Program-made: the position numbers and the translations under genes
Assembly (NCBI GenBank): GCA_012512605.1
Contig: JAAZDX010000177.1
Span: 1 to 22,919 of the forward strand
Source of the DNA: Bacillota bacterium
GTDB lineage: Bacteria; Bacillota; UBA4882; UBA10575
DNA length: 22,919 nucleotides
Reading direction: 5' to 3'
Notes under the pieces: generated by a model
Told to the model about the DNA's origin: nothing
The model's database searches: none
What the model saw: only the letters and a program-made list of their open reading frames with translations
Shown: positions 1 to 6,489 of the stretch, piece after piece
Layout of the letters: every line of letters starts with the position of its first letter
How positions within the stretch are numbered: position 1 is the first letter of the stretch

Positions 1-294
1 GACTACCGTCGGTTACTGAAAGACCTGGCCCATTGGGTACAGCCCCATCGCCCGCCCAGCCTCAGCTTTGAATTGATCTCCCACCGTTTTACCGCTCGGG
101 CCAAAAAGGTAATTTTAGAACGGTTCCCCCAGACCAAGTTGGAGATGGACGAGGAAAACCGCAAACTGAAATGGGGAAAGTACGGTTACGGGAAATACCT
201 CTATCCTCCGGAACAATTGGCGACCTTGAAAAACTGGTTCATAGATGAGATTAAGGAACGCTTCCCCCAGGCCGAAATCGAGTATTTCACTTAA
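1..294 (+). CDS. splB: Spore photoproduct lyase, C-terminal part (5' end outside window)
   Basis: The frame is open from the first base and gives 97 residues before TAA. The conserved SplB tail is visible: LSFELISHRFT, then ARAKKVIL, RFPQTKLEMDEENR, a KWGKYGYGKYLYP stretch, and an ending of the type ERFPQAEIEYFT. A TTG at 73 could be mistaken for a start, but homology clearly continues upstream of it. The family is a radical-SAM enzyme that reverses the spore photoproduct (5-thyminyl-5,6-dihydrothymine) in DNA during germination. The SAM cluster cysteines and catalytic cysteine lie upstream of the window, so activity cannot be judged. The gene converges on the SpoIID-type gene at 495-1751. 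I see no clear terminator after the stop, only a degenerate repeat. Confidence 0.9.
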   Translation, partial: DYRRLLKDLAHWVQPHRPPSLSFELISHRFTARAKKVILERFPQTKLEMDEENRKLKWGKYGYGKYLYPPEQLATLKNWFIDEIKERFPQAEIEYFT

Positions 295-302
295 AAAATA
301 CG

Positions 303-467
303 GCTGGTCGCTGGTCACTCGTATTCAAGCATGCCGTTGGCGTTTAATTAAATGATAGACCTAATGACGAGCGGCGAGATTCTAACCACGAGCGACGAGA
401 GCATCGAGTCCCGCCCGGACTGGTGAGGCCGCTATGCGTAGCTTTCCACGCCGTCTGACAACAATCC
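303..467. repeat. Degenerate intergenic repeat, family 1, copy A
   Basis: This gap between the convergent splB and SpoIID genes shares pieces in the same order with 21917-22024. The shared pieces are an exact 17-nt word (GCTGGTCGCTGGTCACT at 303-319 and 21917-21933), ATTCAAGCAT (323-332 and 21944-21953), a CCGG..GGTGAG segment, and CAACAATCC near the end. Copy A is about 57 bp longer, mostly because of an AT-rich piece and GACGAGCGGCGAG/CACGAGCGACGAG direct repeats. No ORF in it is convincing. The origin is unknown; a decayed small mobile or REP-like element is possible. Confidence 0.5.
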
Positions 468-494
468 GACAAAGAAAACGCCAGCTCAATTTGG

Positions 495-1751
495 TCATTG
501 CCTACTCGCGGGTTGTGGCCAGCGGGGGTGACTCCTTAAACAACTCAAACGCACCTCCGACCCGTAATAGTGCCGGAGAATCTGGTGGTAAGAATAGCCC
601 TGACTCGCCATGGCCGCCGCTCCCCACTGGCTAAGCCCAACCCCATGGCCGGCCCCTTTCCCGGTAAAGAGCAGATTCGTCCCCGGCAGCAAAGTAACCG
701 CCTGTGTGATTTCGGTCTCCGCCGGATAGATAAAAACCCGGAAATTGGGGCTGGGCAAAGCCAAGAGACGCCTTAACTCTTCGTTCCGGAACTGTTTCCC
801 CGTAAGATGACTGTAAAACCAAAAGCCCAGTCGTTCTCCGTCAACATTAAAGAAGGGGACGATGCGCAGTTCCCGGTCGACAGCCACACCCAGGGCCTGG
901 GTCAACTCTGCCCAGCAAAAAAGGTAGTGCTGCGGCCACTGGTAGTTTCGTCCCTCGTGGTCAAAATCCTCCACCGAACGTAAATAGGGTAGGGGTGTTC
1001 CCACCCAAACCTCCTCATTATTCCTGGTTCGCCCGCCGCTGCTCGAGTGATAAACGGCGTTAATGGGTGTTCCTTGCCAACTTAGGATCTCCCCAGTCGT
1101 CGCCGTTACCGCCGTGCGGAAGACCTCTTCCCGGGGCAGACCCCGGTAGGCCTGGCAATGGATGGTGTCACAGAGATCAAAAGTCCCGTGTTTGCCCAAA
1201 CTATATAAAGTATATGACCGGATAGCGACCGCATTCGCCTTTAAAGCTTCCAAAGGCCAACTAGCATACGCTTCGCTCCCCAAAACGCCACAGACATAAT
1301 CTTCAAGGCTGACTTCGTTAAAGAAATGCAGCCCCTCCTCGGGCCAAAGGAGGAGCGCTCCCGGATAGAAGGCCCCGTTCAGTTCAAAACCGCCCCCATC
1401 GGTACTGTACAGCATTAAAGGTAAATCCGCAGTCACCATATCCCCCTGTTCGGAAAGGAGGCTGATCCGACCATCAACCAGATCAATCCGCCAAGTTAAT
1501 TGGTGGCGGATGGTACTGCCGCCCACTTCCTGCCAAGGGGCGGCCGAAAGCGGGGGCGTTGGCACCAAATCCTTCACCGGTAGGTAAAAAAGGGCCGTCG
1601 GTCCCAGGCAGCGGAGGGTCACGGGGGGCTCCAGGCTTAACTTGACCGTAAGGCCAAGGACGGTCGGAGCTTCGCTCACCACCGTCGCTGGCGGGAAAAA
1701 CATTAGACCAAGCACCAACACCAAAGCCACCCTATAGATCCGCCCGTTCAT
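495..1751 (-). CDS. SpoIID/LytB domain protein (sporulation-type peptidoglycan lytic factor)
   Basis: 418 residues. The N-terminus has a hydrophobic segment (VALVLVLGLMFF), read as a signal peptide or membrane anchor. The core carries the family hallmarks LEDYVCGVLGSEAYASWPLEALKANAVAIRSY in pieces, AVYHSSSGGRT, VWVGTPLPYLRSVED, and a C-terminal GKGAGHGVGLSQWGAAAMA followed by GYSYHQILRHYY. SpoIID proteins are lytic transglycosylases that cut denuded glycan strands, acting with SpoIIP and SpoIIM during engulfment. LytB paralogues act as amidase enhancers, and the window does not show which this is. I chose the ATG at 1751 because GGAGG lies 11 nt upstream and the signal peptide follows directly. 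A longer frame begins at 1811 but would put 20 polar residues ahead of it. The gene is monocistronic as far as visible. Confidence 0.9.
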   Translation of the reverse strand: MNGRIYRVALVLVLGLMFFPPATVVSEAPTVLGLTVKLSLEPPVTLRCLGPTALFYLPVKDLVPTPPLSAAPWQEVGGSTIRHQLTWRIDLVDGRISLLSEQGDMVTADLPLMLYSTDGGGFELNGAFYPGALLLWPEEGLHFFNEVSLEDYVCGVLGSEAYASWPLEALKANAVAIRSYTLYSLGKHGTFDLCDTIHCQAYRGLPREEVFRTAVTATTGEILSWQGTPINAVYHSSSGGRTRNNEEVWVGTPLPYLRSVEDFDHEGRNYQWPQHYLFCWAELTQALGVAVDRELRIVPFFNVDGERLGFWFYSHLTGKQFRNEELRRLLALPSPNFRVFIYPAETEITQAVTLLPGTNLLFTGKGAGHGVGLSQWGAAAMASQGYSYHQILRHYYGSEVRLSCLRSHPRWPQPASRQ

Positions 1752-1803
1752 CGCTTGCTCATCCTCCGTCGGTTGCCTTTGTCTTAAGTACTGGCCCACG
1801 CTG

Positions 1804-1872
1804 GCTACCAAGCCGCTCCCGTCGTCTCTATTAAAATCACGAAGTGAATTAAAGTAAAGCTAGTGGGCGACG
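1804..1872. repeat. Degenerate intergenic repeat, family 2, copy C
   Basis: It aligns loosely with 4880-4952. Both begin GCTAC, continue CAAGCC-CTC-CGTCG with single differences, carry AAGTGAA in the middle, and end with AAAGC and a TG.G.GACG motif. Each copy lies upstream of a minus-strand gene for an exported protein. Identity is modest and was judged by eye, so this may be a decayed element or chance. Confidence 0.3.
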
Positions 1873-2070
1873 TGCCCCAAAGGCCTACTACAGCTGGTCA
1901 TGGGCCGCGGTGCCTTTGGCACCGGAGAATGACCGACTAATTTCTTCTAAGTAAATTCGACACCCCAGGCGCGCTTCCTGTCAGCAACAGCAAAGCTTTT
2001 CTGTTTAAACTCTTTTTGGCCTATTTCCGTACCCTACTGTACCCGGCGGGCGCCGTACAATTAACCCGGT

Positions 2071-2106
2071 AAAAAGTAAAACCCGCCTTCCTTGTGGAAG
2101 ACGGGT
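2071..2106 (-). terminator. Intrinsic terminator of veg
   Basis: Read on the minus strand, ACCCGTCTTCC pairs with GGAAGGCGGGT around an ACAA loop, with one G-U pair that is a mismatch on the other strand. TTTTACTTTTT follows. It begins 11 bp after the veg stop codon. The wobble pairs only in the minus-strand RNA, which supports the direction. Confidence 0.85.
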
Positions 2107-2117
2107 GTAATAGTGCG

Positions 2118-2387
2118 TTAATTTGTCTGGACGCCAATCCGCGTGTCCCCGATGGAGATTTCAACAACCTCCGTGAGCAAATCCGCGTAACTATAGGATA
2201 CTCTCCGTTCAACCTGCCGTTCCCGAAACTTAACCACGAAAACTTTAGGATAAGTCTGTTCTAGAATACCATTGATCTGGAAAACCTTCTTGCGTCCTGT
2301 GTTAGCTTTTAAACTGACCTCTTGGCCAACAAAGCTGTCCATATCCTTCCGGATCTTTTCTAAAACATTTGGTTCTTGTCTGGACAA
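2118..2387 (-). CDS. veg: Veg protein
   Basis: 89 residues, the usual Veg length. The match to the family is clear along the whole chain: an N-terminal helix (LEKIRKDMDSFVGQEV), then SLKANTGRKK, GILEQTYPKVFVVKF, and the signature RRVSYSYADLLTEVVEI. Veg is a small, very abundant protein. In Bacillus subtilis it has been linked to biofilm matrix gene expression, but its biochemical role is not settled. The start is TTG at 2387. The in-frame codon three triplets upstream is a stop, and an AGAAGGA ribosome site lies 12 nt before the TTG. The ATG at 2400 is in another frame. Two consensus promoters lie directly upstream and a strong terminator directly downstream, so veg can be a highly expressed single-gene unit, with possible read-in from rarA. 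Confidence 0.93.
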   Translation of the reverse strand: MSRQEPNVLEKIRKDMDSFVGQEVSLKANTGRKKVFQINGILEQTYPKVFVVKFRERQVERRVSYSYADLLTEVVEISIGDTRIGVQTN

Positions 2388-2422
2388 ACCTGTTCACCAT
2401 CCTTCTTCTTTACCATAAATGA

Positions 2423-2452
2423 ATTATAGCACAGATTGTCCATTTTTGTCAA
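2423..2452 (-). promoter_or_regulatory. veg promoter P2 (proximal), sigma-A
   Basis: On the minus strand a perfect TTGACA (2447-2452) and a perfect TATAAT (2423-2428) are separated by 18 bp. A TG dinucleotide one base before the -10 gives an extended -10. The transcript would start about 30 nt before the TTG start codon. Confidence 0.85.
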
Positions 2453-2460
2453 GAAAGAAA

Positions 2461-2490
2461 ATTATAGCAAATAAGAATAGGGTTTGTCAA
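2461..2490 (-). promoter_or_regulatory. veg promoter P1 (distal), sigma-A
   Basis: This is a second perfect TTGACA (2485-2490) and perfect TATAAT (2461-2466), again with an 18-bp spacer, 38 bp upstream of P2. Both hexamers and the GC before each -10 are repeated, so the pair looks like a local duplication or strong selection. It lies between the rarA stop and veg. Confidence 0.85.
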
Positions 2491-2517
2491 GCCTCTTCTT
2501 AAAATTTCTTTTGGCTC

Positions 2518-3849
2518 CTAATCCTTATTCTCCCCAACGCGCCATTTTTCTAACCTTGTTTTTATCTCCCGTTCATATCCTTCAGTCGTCGGCACATAGT
2601 AACGACGCCCTTTCACCTCGGCGGGCAGATATTCTTGGCGTACATAGTGCCCGGGAAAATCATGGGGGTAGAGATAACCTTGACCGTGCCCCAACTGACG
2701 AGAACCGGGATGGCTGGCGTCGCGGAGATGCATCGGAATCGTCCCCTGACTGACCGCGTCCACATCGGCGAAAGCGCGGTCTATCCCTTGACAACAAGCA
2801 TTGGACTTTGGCGCGGTCGCCAAATAGGTCGCCGCCTGGGCCATGGGAATCCGGGCTTCCGGCAACCCAACCATCTCGACGGCCTGCGCAGCCGCAACGG
2901 CCACCAATAAAGCTTGGGGGTCGGCGTTACCAATATCCTCGGCGGCATGGACAATCATCCGCCGCGCAATAAATTTCGGGTCTTCCCCCGCCTTTAACAT
3001 CCTGGCCAGATAAAAGAGGGCGGCATCCGGATCGGAGCCCCGGATCGATTTGATGAAAGCAGAGATCGTATCATAGTGGTTATCGCCTTGCTTATCATAG
3101 CGAATCACCTTTTGTTGCACCGAATCGACAATGATCTCTTCCGTAAGCAGGCGTCTTCCGTCCGGTCCCGGTTCGGTCGTGAGCGCCGCCAGTTCCAGAC
3201 CGTTCAAGGCCAACCGCGCATCGCCCTCGGCAACCCGGACCAAGTGTTCCAAAGCTGCCGGTTCCAGTTCCACCCGGAGGTCGCCCAACCCCTTCTCCCG
3301 GTCCTCGAGGGCCCGGGCGATCACCTGCTTCAAATCATCGTCGGTCAACGGCCGCAAGCGAAAGATCCGGGAGCGGGACAAGAGGGGGGTATTCACTTCA
3401 TAAAAGGGGTTTTCAGTCGTCGCGCCCAGCAAAATAATGGTACCATCTTCAACCGCCGGCAACAGCGCATCCTGTTGTCCTTTATTAAAACGGTGGATCT
3501 CATCGATAAAGACTACGGTCCGTTTCCCGTGCAAAGCGTAGCGTTCCTCCGCTTCTTTAATCAGTTTTCTCAGCTCCGCAACACCGGTCGAAACAGCGTT
3601 CACCGTCTCAAAATGAGCCTTTGTGTATTTGGCGATCAGGAACGCCAGCGTCGTCTTGCCTGTACCCGGCGGCCCGTAAAAGATCATTGAAGTTAAACGG
3701 TCGGCTTCGATTGCCCGTCGTAGTAAACGGTTAGGCCCAACGATCTCCTGCTGACCAATGAAATCCTCAAAGCGTTCCGGGCGCATCCGCGTCGCCAAAG
3801 GGGCCTCCTTCTTCCGCTCAGCTTCCCGCGCTGCACTGAATAGATCCAT
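2518..3849 (-). CDS. rarA: Replication-associated recombination protein A (RarA/MgsA), AAA+ ATPase
   Basis: 443 residues, the typical family length. The start is the ATG at 3849: AAAGGAGG lies 7 nt upstream and the protein then begins MDLFSAAREAERK, as RarA proteins do. In order it has LATRMRPERFEDFIGQ, Walker A GPPGTGKT (about residues 59-66), Walker B VVFIDEIHRFNKGQQD, sensor 1 GATTENP, an arginine-finger region SRSRIFRLRPL, and the C-terminal tetramerisation region with SNACCQGIDRAF and HLRDASHPG. RarA acts at stalled replication forks with SSB and clamp-loader-like activity. It has its own likely promoter (3906-3934). No terminator is visible before veg, so readthrough into veg is likely. 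Confidence 0.95.
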   Translation of the reverse strand: MDLFSAAREAERKKEAPLATRMRPERFEDFIGQQEIVGPNRLLRRAIEADRLTSMIFYGPPGTGKTTLAFLIAKYTKAHFETVNAVSTGVAELRKLIKEAEERYALHGKRTVVFIDEIHRFNKGQQDALLPAVEDGTIILLGATTENPFYEVNTPLLSRSRIFRLRPLTDDDLKQVIARALEDREKGLGDLRVELEPAALEHLVRVAEGDARLALNGLELAALTTEPGPDGRRLLTEEIIVDSVQQKVIRYDKQGDNHYDTISAFIKSIRGSDPDAALFYLARMLKAGEDPKFIARRMIVHAAEDIGNADPQALLVAVAAAQAVEMVGLPEARIPMAQAATYLATAPKSNACCQGIDRAFADVDAVSQGTIPMHLRDASHPGSRQLGHGQGYLYPHDFPGHYVRQEYLPAEVKGRRYYVPTTEGYEREIKTRLEKWRVGENKD

Positions 3850-3905
3850 CGTCTCTCCTCCTTTCCCCAACCCTACTCCGCACGAAAGCAATTTCACTTG
3901 CCCGC

Positions 3906-3934
3906 ATTATCTCATATTAGGTCTCTTTCCTCAA
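3906..3934 (-). promoter_or_regulatory. Candidate sigma-A promoter of rarA
   Basis: On the minus strand TTGAGG (3929-3934), a 17-bp spacer and GATAAT (3906-3911), with TG placed as an extended -10. The -35 matches 4 of 6 and the -10 matches 5 of 6. It sits about 57 bp before the rarA start codon. Confidence 0.55.
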
Positions 3935-3989
3935 CCTTTAGCATTCACTTTTACGGGTTATTTCGGTTTAATTATCCCGAACCCATGAT

Positions 3990-4022
3990 CACAAAAGATC
4001 CGGACAAACCGGATCCTTTGTG
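3990..4022 (-). terminator. Intrinsic terminator after the secreted protein gene
   Basis: Arms CACAAAGGATCCGG and CCGGATCTTTTGTG (minus strand) enclose a TTTGT loop. All 14 positions pair on the minus strand if one G-U is allowed; the same position is a mismatch on the plus strand. The T-run is inside the 3' arm (CTTTTG), as in many terminators. It lies 21 bp after the stop of the gene at 4044-4718. Confidence 0.65.
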
Positions 4023-4043
4023 GTTGCAATAAGCAATTCCTAT

Positions 4044-4718
4044 CTACTGAACCGTCCAGTTAATCTCGCCAGTCGGCGCGTACCACACCCGTTTACCGTA
4101 TCCGCCATTAATCCCCCCAAAATCAAAACGCCAGCGGTCAAAGGTGAAAGTGGCCGTCTGTAGTGGTCCCAATTGAATCCCGTTTTCCCTTGCCCACTTG
4201 TCAATAACCTTTTCGATCTGGGCGGTGGAAAAAGGCCCCTGGTTGGTCAGGACGGCATCAGCCGTTTCAAATTGGTCATAATGGTAAGCGGAGGAAACAC
4301 CGCCCACTCCTGAAGCGTGCAGGTTTACCCCCCTAATCTCAATTAAAATGCGATAAGGACCACTCACCCGGAGCCGGCGCAACTCGCCGCCGTAAAAATA
4401 GAGGGCTGCTTCCGGGCCGCTGGTCTCCGTAAATGACCGGGCGGTGTAGTCGATGGTCCGCCACCCGTCATTAATCATTGCCTGGAGTTCGCCGCAGACC
4501 CAAACAACGTCGGGCCGGGACGCGGGTAATTGCAGAAAATAGCCGAGGTGATCCGGTGTCCCGTTCCCGTCGGCATCCACTACCTTAAAACGTCCGGGGA
4601 AAGCAAGGGCCTCTCCGGGAGGGGCTTCACCCCTCGCCAACAAGGGCAGGGAAAATACCAGCAGGATTTGGATGGTGATCAGCAATACCAAGTAAAACCC
4701 GGGATGTTTTTTTGCCAT
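4044..4718 (-). CDS. Secreted or membrane-anchored protein of unknown function
   Basis: 224 residues; I do not recognise the family. The N-terminus MAKKHPGFYLVLLITIQILL through SLPLLARGEA is a clear signal peptide or single anchor. The mature part starts with FKVVDADGNGTPDHLGYFLQ, in which DADGNGTPD resembles a calcium-binding loop of the thrombospondin-3/dockerin kind. Then come a WVCGELQAMINDGWRTIDYT segment, a beta-rich middle (LYFYGGELRRLRVSGPYRIL), and a tryptophan- and glycine-rich end (FDFGGINGGYGKRVWY, NWTVQ). The ATG at 4718 has AGGAG 9 nt upstream. Two upstream ATGs in frame (4724 and 4763) fit the ribosome site less well. A terminator follows, so it is probably a single-gene unit. 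No promoter was found with confidence. Confidence 0.75.
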   Translation of the reverse strand: MAKKHPGFYLVLLITIQILLVFSLPLLARGEAPPGEALAFPGRFKVVDADGNGTPDHLGYFLQLPASRPDVVWVCGELQAMINDGWRTIDYTARSFTETSGPEAALYFYGGELRRLRVSGPYRILIEIRGVNLHASGVGGVSSAYHYDQFETADAVLTNQGPFSTAQIEKVIDKWARENGIQLGPLQTATFTFDRWRFDFGGINGGYGKRVWYAPTGEINWTVQ

Positions 4719-4879
4719 GTCCATTACTCCTTTGTTTACCCACGCAGTGTTGGGTGTTGCCAAAAACTTTGTTAAGATTAGCCTGCTCCGTCTTTACTTG
4801 CATGCACTACCGTAATTAAGTATTTTCGGGTCGACCGTCCAATTCCCTTTAGCAAAGATTTGGTAGTCGCCCCACGCCA

Positions 4880-4952
4880 GCTACGCCAAGCCACTCACGT
4901 CGGCGAAATTAGCTTTATAAAGTGAAGTAATTCAAAGCCAGCTGAGTGACGA
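4880..4952. repeat. Degenerate intergenic repeat, family 2, copy D
   Basis: This is the partner of 1804-1872 (shared GCTAC, CAAGCC, CGTCG, AAGTGAA, AAAGC and a terminal GACGA-like motif in the same order). It lies just after the response regulator stop codon and about 160 bp upstream of the secreted protein gene. The match is weak and made by eye. Confidence 0.3.
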
Positions 4953-4983
4953 ACTTATCCTGCAACTAATATTTTCAAATTGG

Positions 4984-5343
4984 TTAGTTCGCCAGTAGGC
5001 GCTGGATCGTCTTGGTAACTTCATCGGTATGAAATGGTTTGATCAGAAAATCCTGAGCTCCGGCTCTAATCGCTTTGTAGATCAGACCTTTCTGCGTCGC
5101 AGTACTGCAAACCACAATCTTCACCTTGGGATTGTGCTTCTTAAATTCTTTGATTACTTCTACCGGATCGGCATCGCCGATGATCAAATCTTTAATCACT
5201 AAATCCGGATTTTCCTTAAAAAAAAGCGCCAAACCCTCGGTCACCGTTGCCGCGTCAAAACATTCATTTCCATTGTGAATTAGAATCTCCTTCAATAAGA
5301 GCCTGAAGAGTGGGGAATCGTCGATCACAAGAATCTTAGCCAC
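4984..5343 (-). CDS. Single-domain CheY-like response regulator
   Basis: 119 residues, a complete receiver domain with nothing attached. It starts MAKILVIDDSPLFRLLL, so the acidic pair is present. The phosphoacceptor aspartate is in PDLVIKDLIIGDADP, where the usual M-P after the aspartate is replaced by I-I-G-D. The conserved Ser/Thr is in VVCSTATQKG and the lysine in FLIKPF, so phosphorylation should work. With no DNA-binding or enzyme domain, output is presumably by protein contact, as for CheY or Spo0F. No histidine kinase is adjacent. The start is GTG at 5343 with GGAGG 6 nt upstream. A candidate promoter lies at 5367-5395, after the CBM gene terminator, so it is its own unit. Confidence 0.9.
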   Translation of the reverse strand: MAKILVIDDSPLFRLLLKEILIHNGNECFDAATVTEGLALFFKENPDLVIKDLIIGDADPVEVIKEFKKHNPKVKIVVCSTATQKGLIYKAIRAGAQDFLIKPFHTDEVTKTIQRLLAN

Positions 5344-5366
5344 CTTCCCCCTCCTCCCACATATTA

Positions 5367-5395
5367 ATCATAATTTTATTAACTTCTACGGTAAA
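5367..5395 (-). promoter_or_regulatory. Candidate sigma-A promoter of the response regulator gene
   Basis: On the minus strand TTTACC (5390-5395), 17 bp, TATGAT (5367-5372). The match is 4 of 6 and 5 of 6. It is the only fair candidate between the upstream terminator and the gene. Confidence 0.45.
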
Positions 5396-5448
5396 AAGTA
5401 AAATCCTGCCTTTTCCCCGCGTCATCCCATCATTCTACCAATATTTAA

Positions 5449-5472
5449 GAAAAAAGGCCTTTTGCAGGCCTT
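5449..5472 (-). terminator. Intrinsic terminator after the CBM gene
   Basis: On the minus strand AAGGCC and GGCCTT form the stem around a TGCAAAA loop, then TTTT follows. It begins a few bases after the TAA of the gene at 5476, closing the kinase-hpt-CBM run. Confidence 0.8.
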
Positions 5473-5475
5473 CTT

Positions 5476-5811
5476 TTAGTTCGTCAATTCACCGTCATGA
5501 ATCTCATAACTCCAATTTCGACCGGAGTTATTGTCCCAATGGTCCGCACCGTCGTGAAAGCAGAAATTTAAGCGAGTTGGATCGTTAACCACCAGTGAAG
5601 CGGACCAACTACCGTCCCGCCCCTTTCGCATCTTTATGTCTTGCACATCGGTCCATTGGTCGAAACCATAACCGGCCCGGAGATAAATGCTATTGGCACC
5701 AGCAGTCGCCAACTTTCCTTTGTATTTCAGCTTGACCTCATTACCAACGGTAATCGGCACCGGATCCATATAAATCCCGTCCACAACCTCTTGCAGCTTA
5801 GTTTTGGACAC
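5476..5811 (-). CDS. Stand-alone starch/glycogen-type carbohydrate-binding module (CBM25/CBM53-like)
   Basis: 111 residues, essentially one binding module. The family pattern is clear: PITVGNEVKLKYKGKLA, YLRAGYGFDQWTD, MRKGRDGSWSASLVV, LNFCFHDGADHWDNNSGRNW and a final YEI. The aromatic residues W and F/Y in these motifs normally stack on alpha-glucan rings. There is no signal peptide and no enzyme domain, so it should be cytoplasmic. Binding of stored glycogen, or a scaffold role for glycan enzymes, is inference. The start is GTG at 5811 with GGGAGG 7 nt upstream. It lies 78 bp after hpt and is followed by a strong terminator, so it is likely the last gene of that unit. Confidence 0.82.
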   Translation of the reverse strand: MSKTKLQEVVDGIYMDPVPITVGNEVKLKYKGKLATAGANSIYLRAGYGFDQWTDVQDIKMRKGRDGSWSASLVVNDPTRLNFCFHDGADHWDNNSGRNWSYEIHDGELTN

Positions 5812-5889
5812 GATCTATCCTCCCTTCCAAAGTATGTCCCTTCGTATTTTCCCCAGCACCGACGGGATCATACTGGTCGGGTCGTTGTT

Positions 5890-6429
5890 TTATTTTCCCG
5901 TATAGACCTCCGGTTTGAGGACGCCAATCATCGGTAACTCCCGAAAACGCTCCGCATAATCCAAGCCATAACCTACCACAAAACGATCGGGGATGACAAA
6001 CCCATTGTATTCCGGGGTAATTTCTACTTCGCGCCGGCTCGGTTTATCCAGCAAAGTACAGACCTTAAGACTAGCCGGGCGCCGCGTCTGTAAGTTGCTC
6101 AACAAATACTTGAGGGTCAAGCCGGTGTCGATAATATCCTCAACAACGAGAACATGTTGGCCCTCCAGCCCCATCTCAAGGTCCTTCAAAATCTGCACCG
6201 CCCCGGAGGTCCGTGTTGAATCCCCATAGCTGGAGACCGCCATCAGATCGTATCTTAAAGGAACTTTAATCTGGCGGATCAGATCGGCCATAAATGGAAG
6301 CGCTCCTTTTAAGATCCCAATCACCATCAGCTCTTTACCTTGGTAATCCCGGGTGATCTCCGCTCCCAACTCCTGGACGCGGCGGGCAATCTCTTCTTCG
6401 GTTAGTAAAATTTCGGCTAACTCTTTCAC
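5890..6429 (-). CDS. hpt: Hypoxanthine phosphoribosyltransferase
   Basis: 179 residues, normal for the enzyme. It shows LAEILLTEEEIARRVQELG at the N-terminus, VIGILKGALPFMADLIRQI, SSYGDSTRTSG (flexible loop), the PRPP-binding motif HVLVVEDIIDTGLTLKYLL, and VVGYGLDYAERFRELPMIG near the end. The enzyme salvages hypoxanthine and guanine to IMP and GMP using PRPP. I chose the GTG at 6429, which has GGAGG 6 nt upstream and matches family N-termini. The longer ATG form at 6471 adds 14 atypical residues. In Bacillus subtilis hpt lies between tilS and ftsH. Here it sits instead behind a pseudokinase gene with a 60-bp gap. Confidence 0.95.
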   Translation of the reverse strand: MKELAEILLTEEEIARRVQELGAEITRDYQGKELMVIGILKGALPFMADLIRQIKVPLRYDLMAVSSYGDSTRTSGAVQILKDLEMGLEGQHVLVVEDIIDTGLTLKYLLSNLQTRRPASLKVCTLLDKPSRREVEITPEYNGFVIPDRFVVGYGLDYAERFRELPMIGVLKPEVYTGK

Positions 6430-6489
6430 TTTTTTCCTCCTGCAAACATGAAGTTGGCAACCTTTTACCATTTAAATGATTCTATGATC

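Larger units (their letters stand above)
1752..2117. other. 366-bp gene-free region between veg 3' end and the SpoIID-type gene
   Basis: From right to left it holds the veg terminator (2071-2106), a GC-rich inverted repeat, and a copy of degenerate repeat family 2 (1804-1872). The inverted repeat has arms CGGTGCC (1908-1914) and GGCACCG (1918-1924) around a TTT loop, and outer arms GGTCA (1896-1900) and TGACC (1930-1934). It has no T-tract on either strand, so it is not called a terminator. No convincing promoter for the SpoIID-type gene could be found by eye, including sporulation sigma-E type. Confidence 0.5.

Noticed and set aside
361..415. CRISPR-like or tandem array in the GACGAGCGGCGAG/CACGAGCGACGAG stretch
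   Set aside because: Only two imperfect units with no regular spacers, so it is treated as part of repeat copy A.
1896..1934. GC-rich hairpin with CGGTGCC/GGCACCG arms as a terminator
   Set aside because: There is no T-tract on either strand and it is far from the veg stop, which already has a good terminator. Kept only as an unexplained structure.
3076..3690. 204-residue + strand frame opposite rarA
   Set aside because: It is antisense to the RarA ATPase core. Composition and lack of any motif mark it as a shadow frame.
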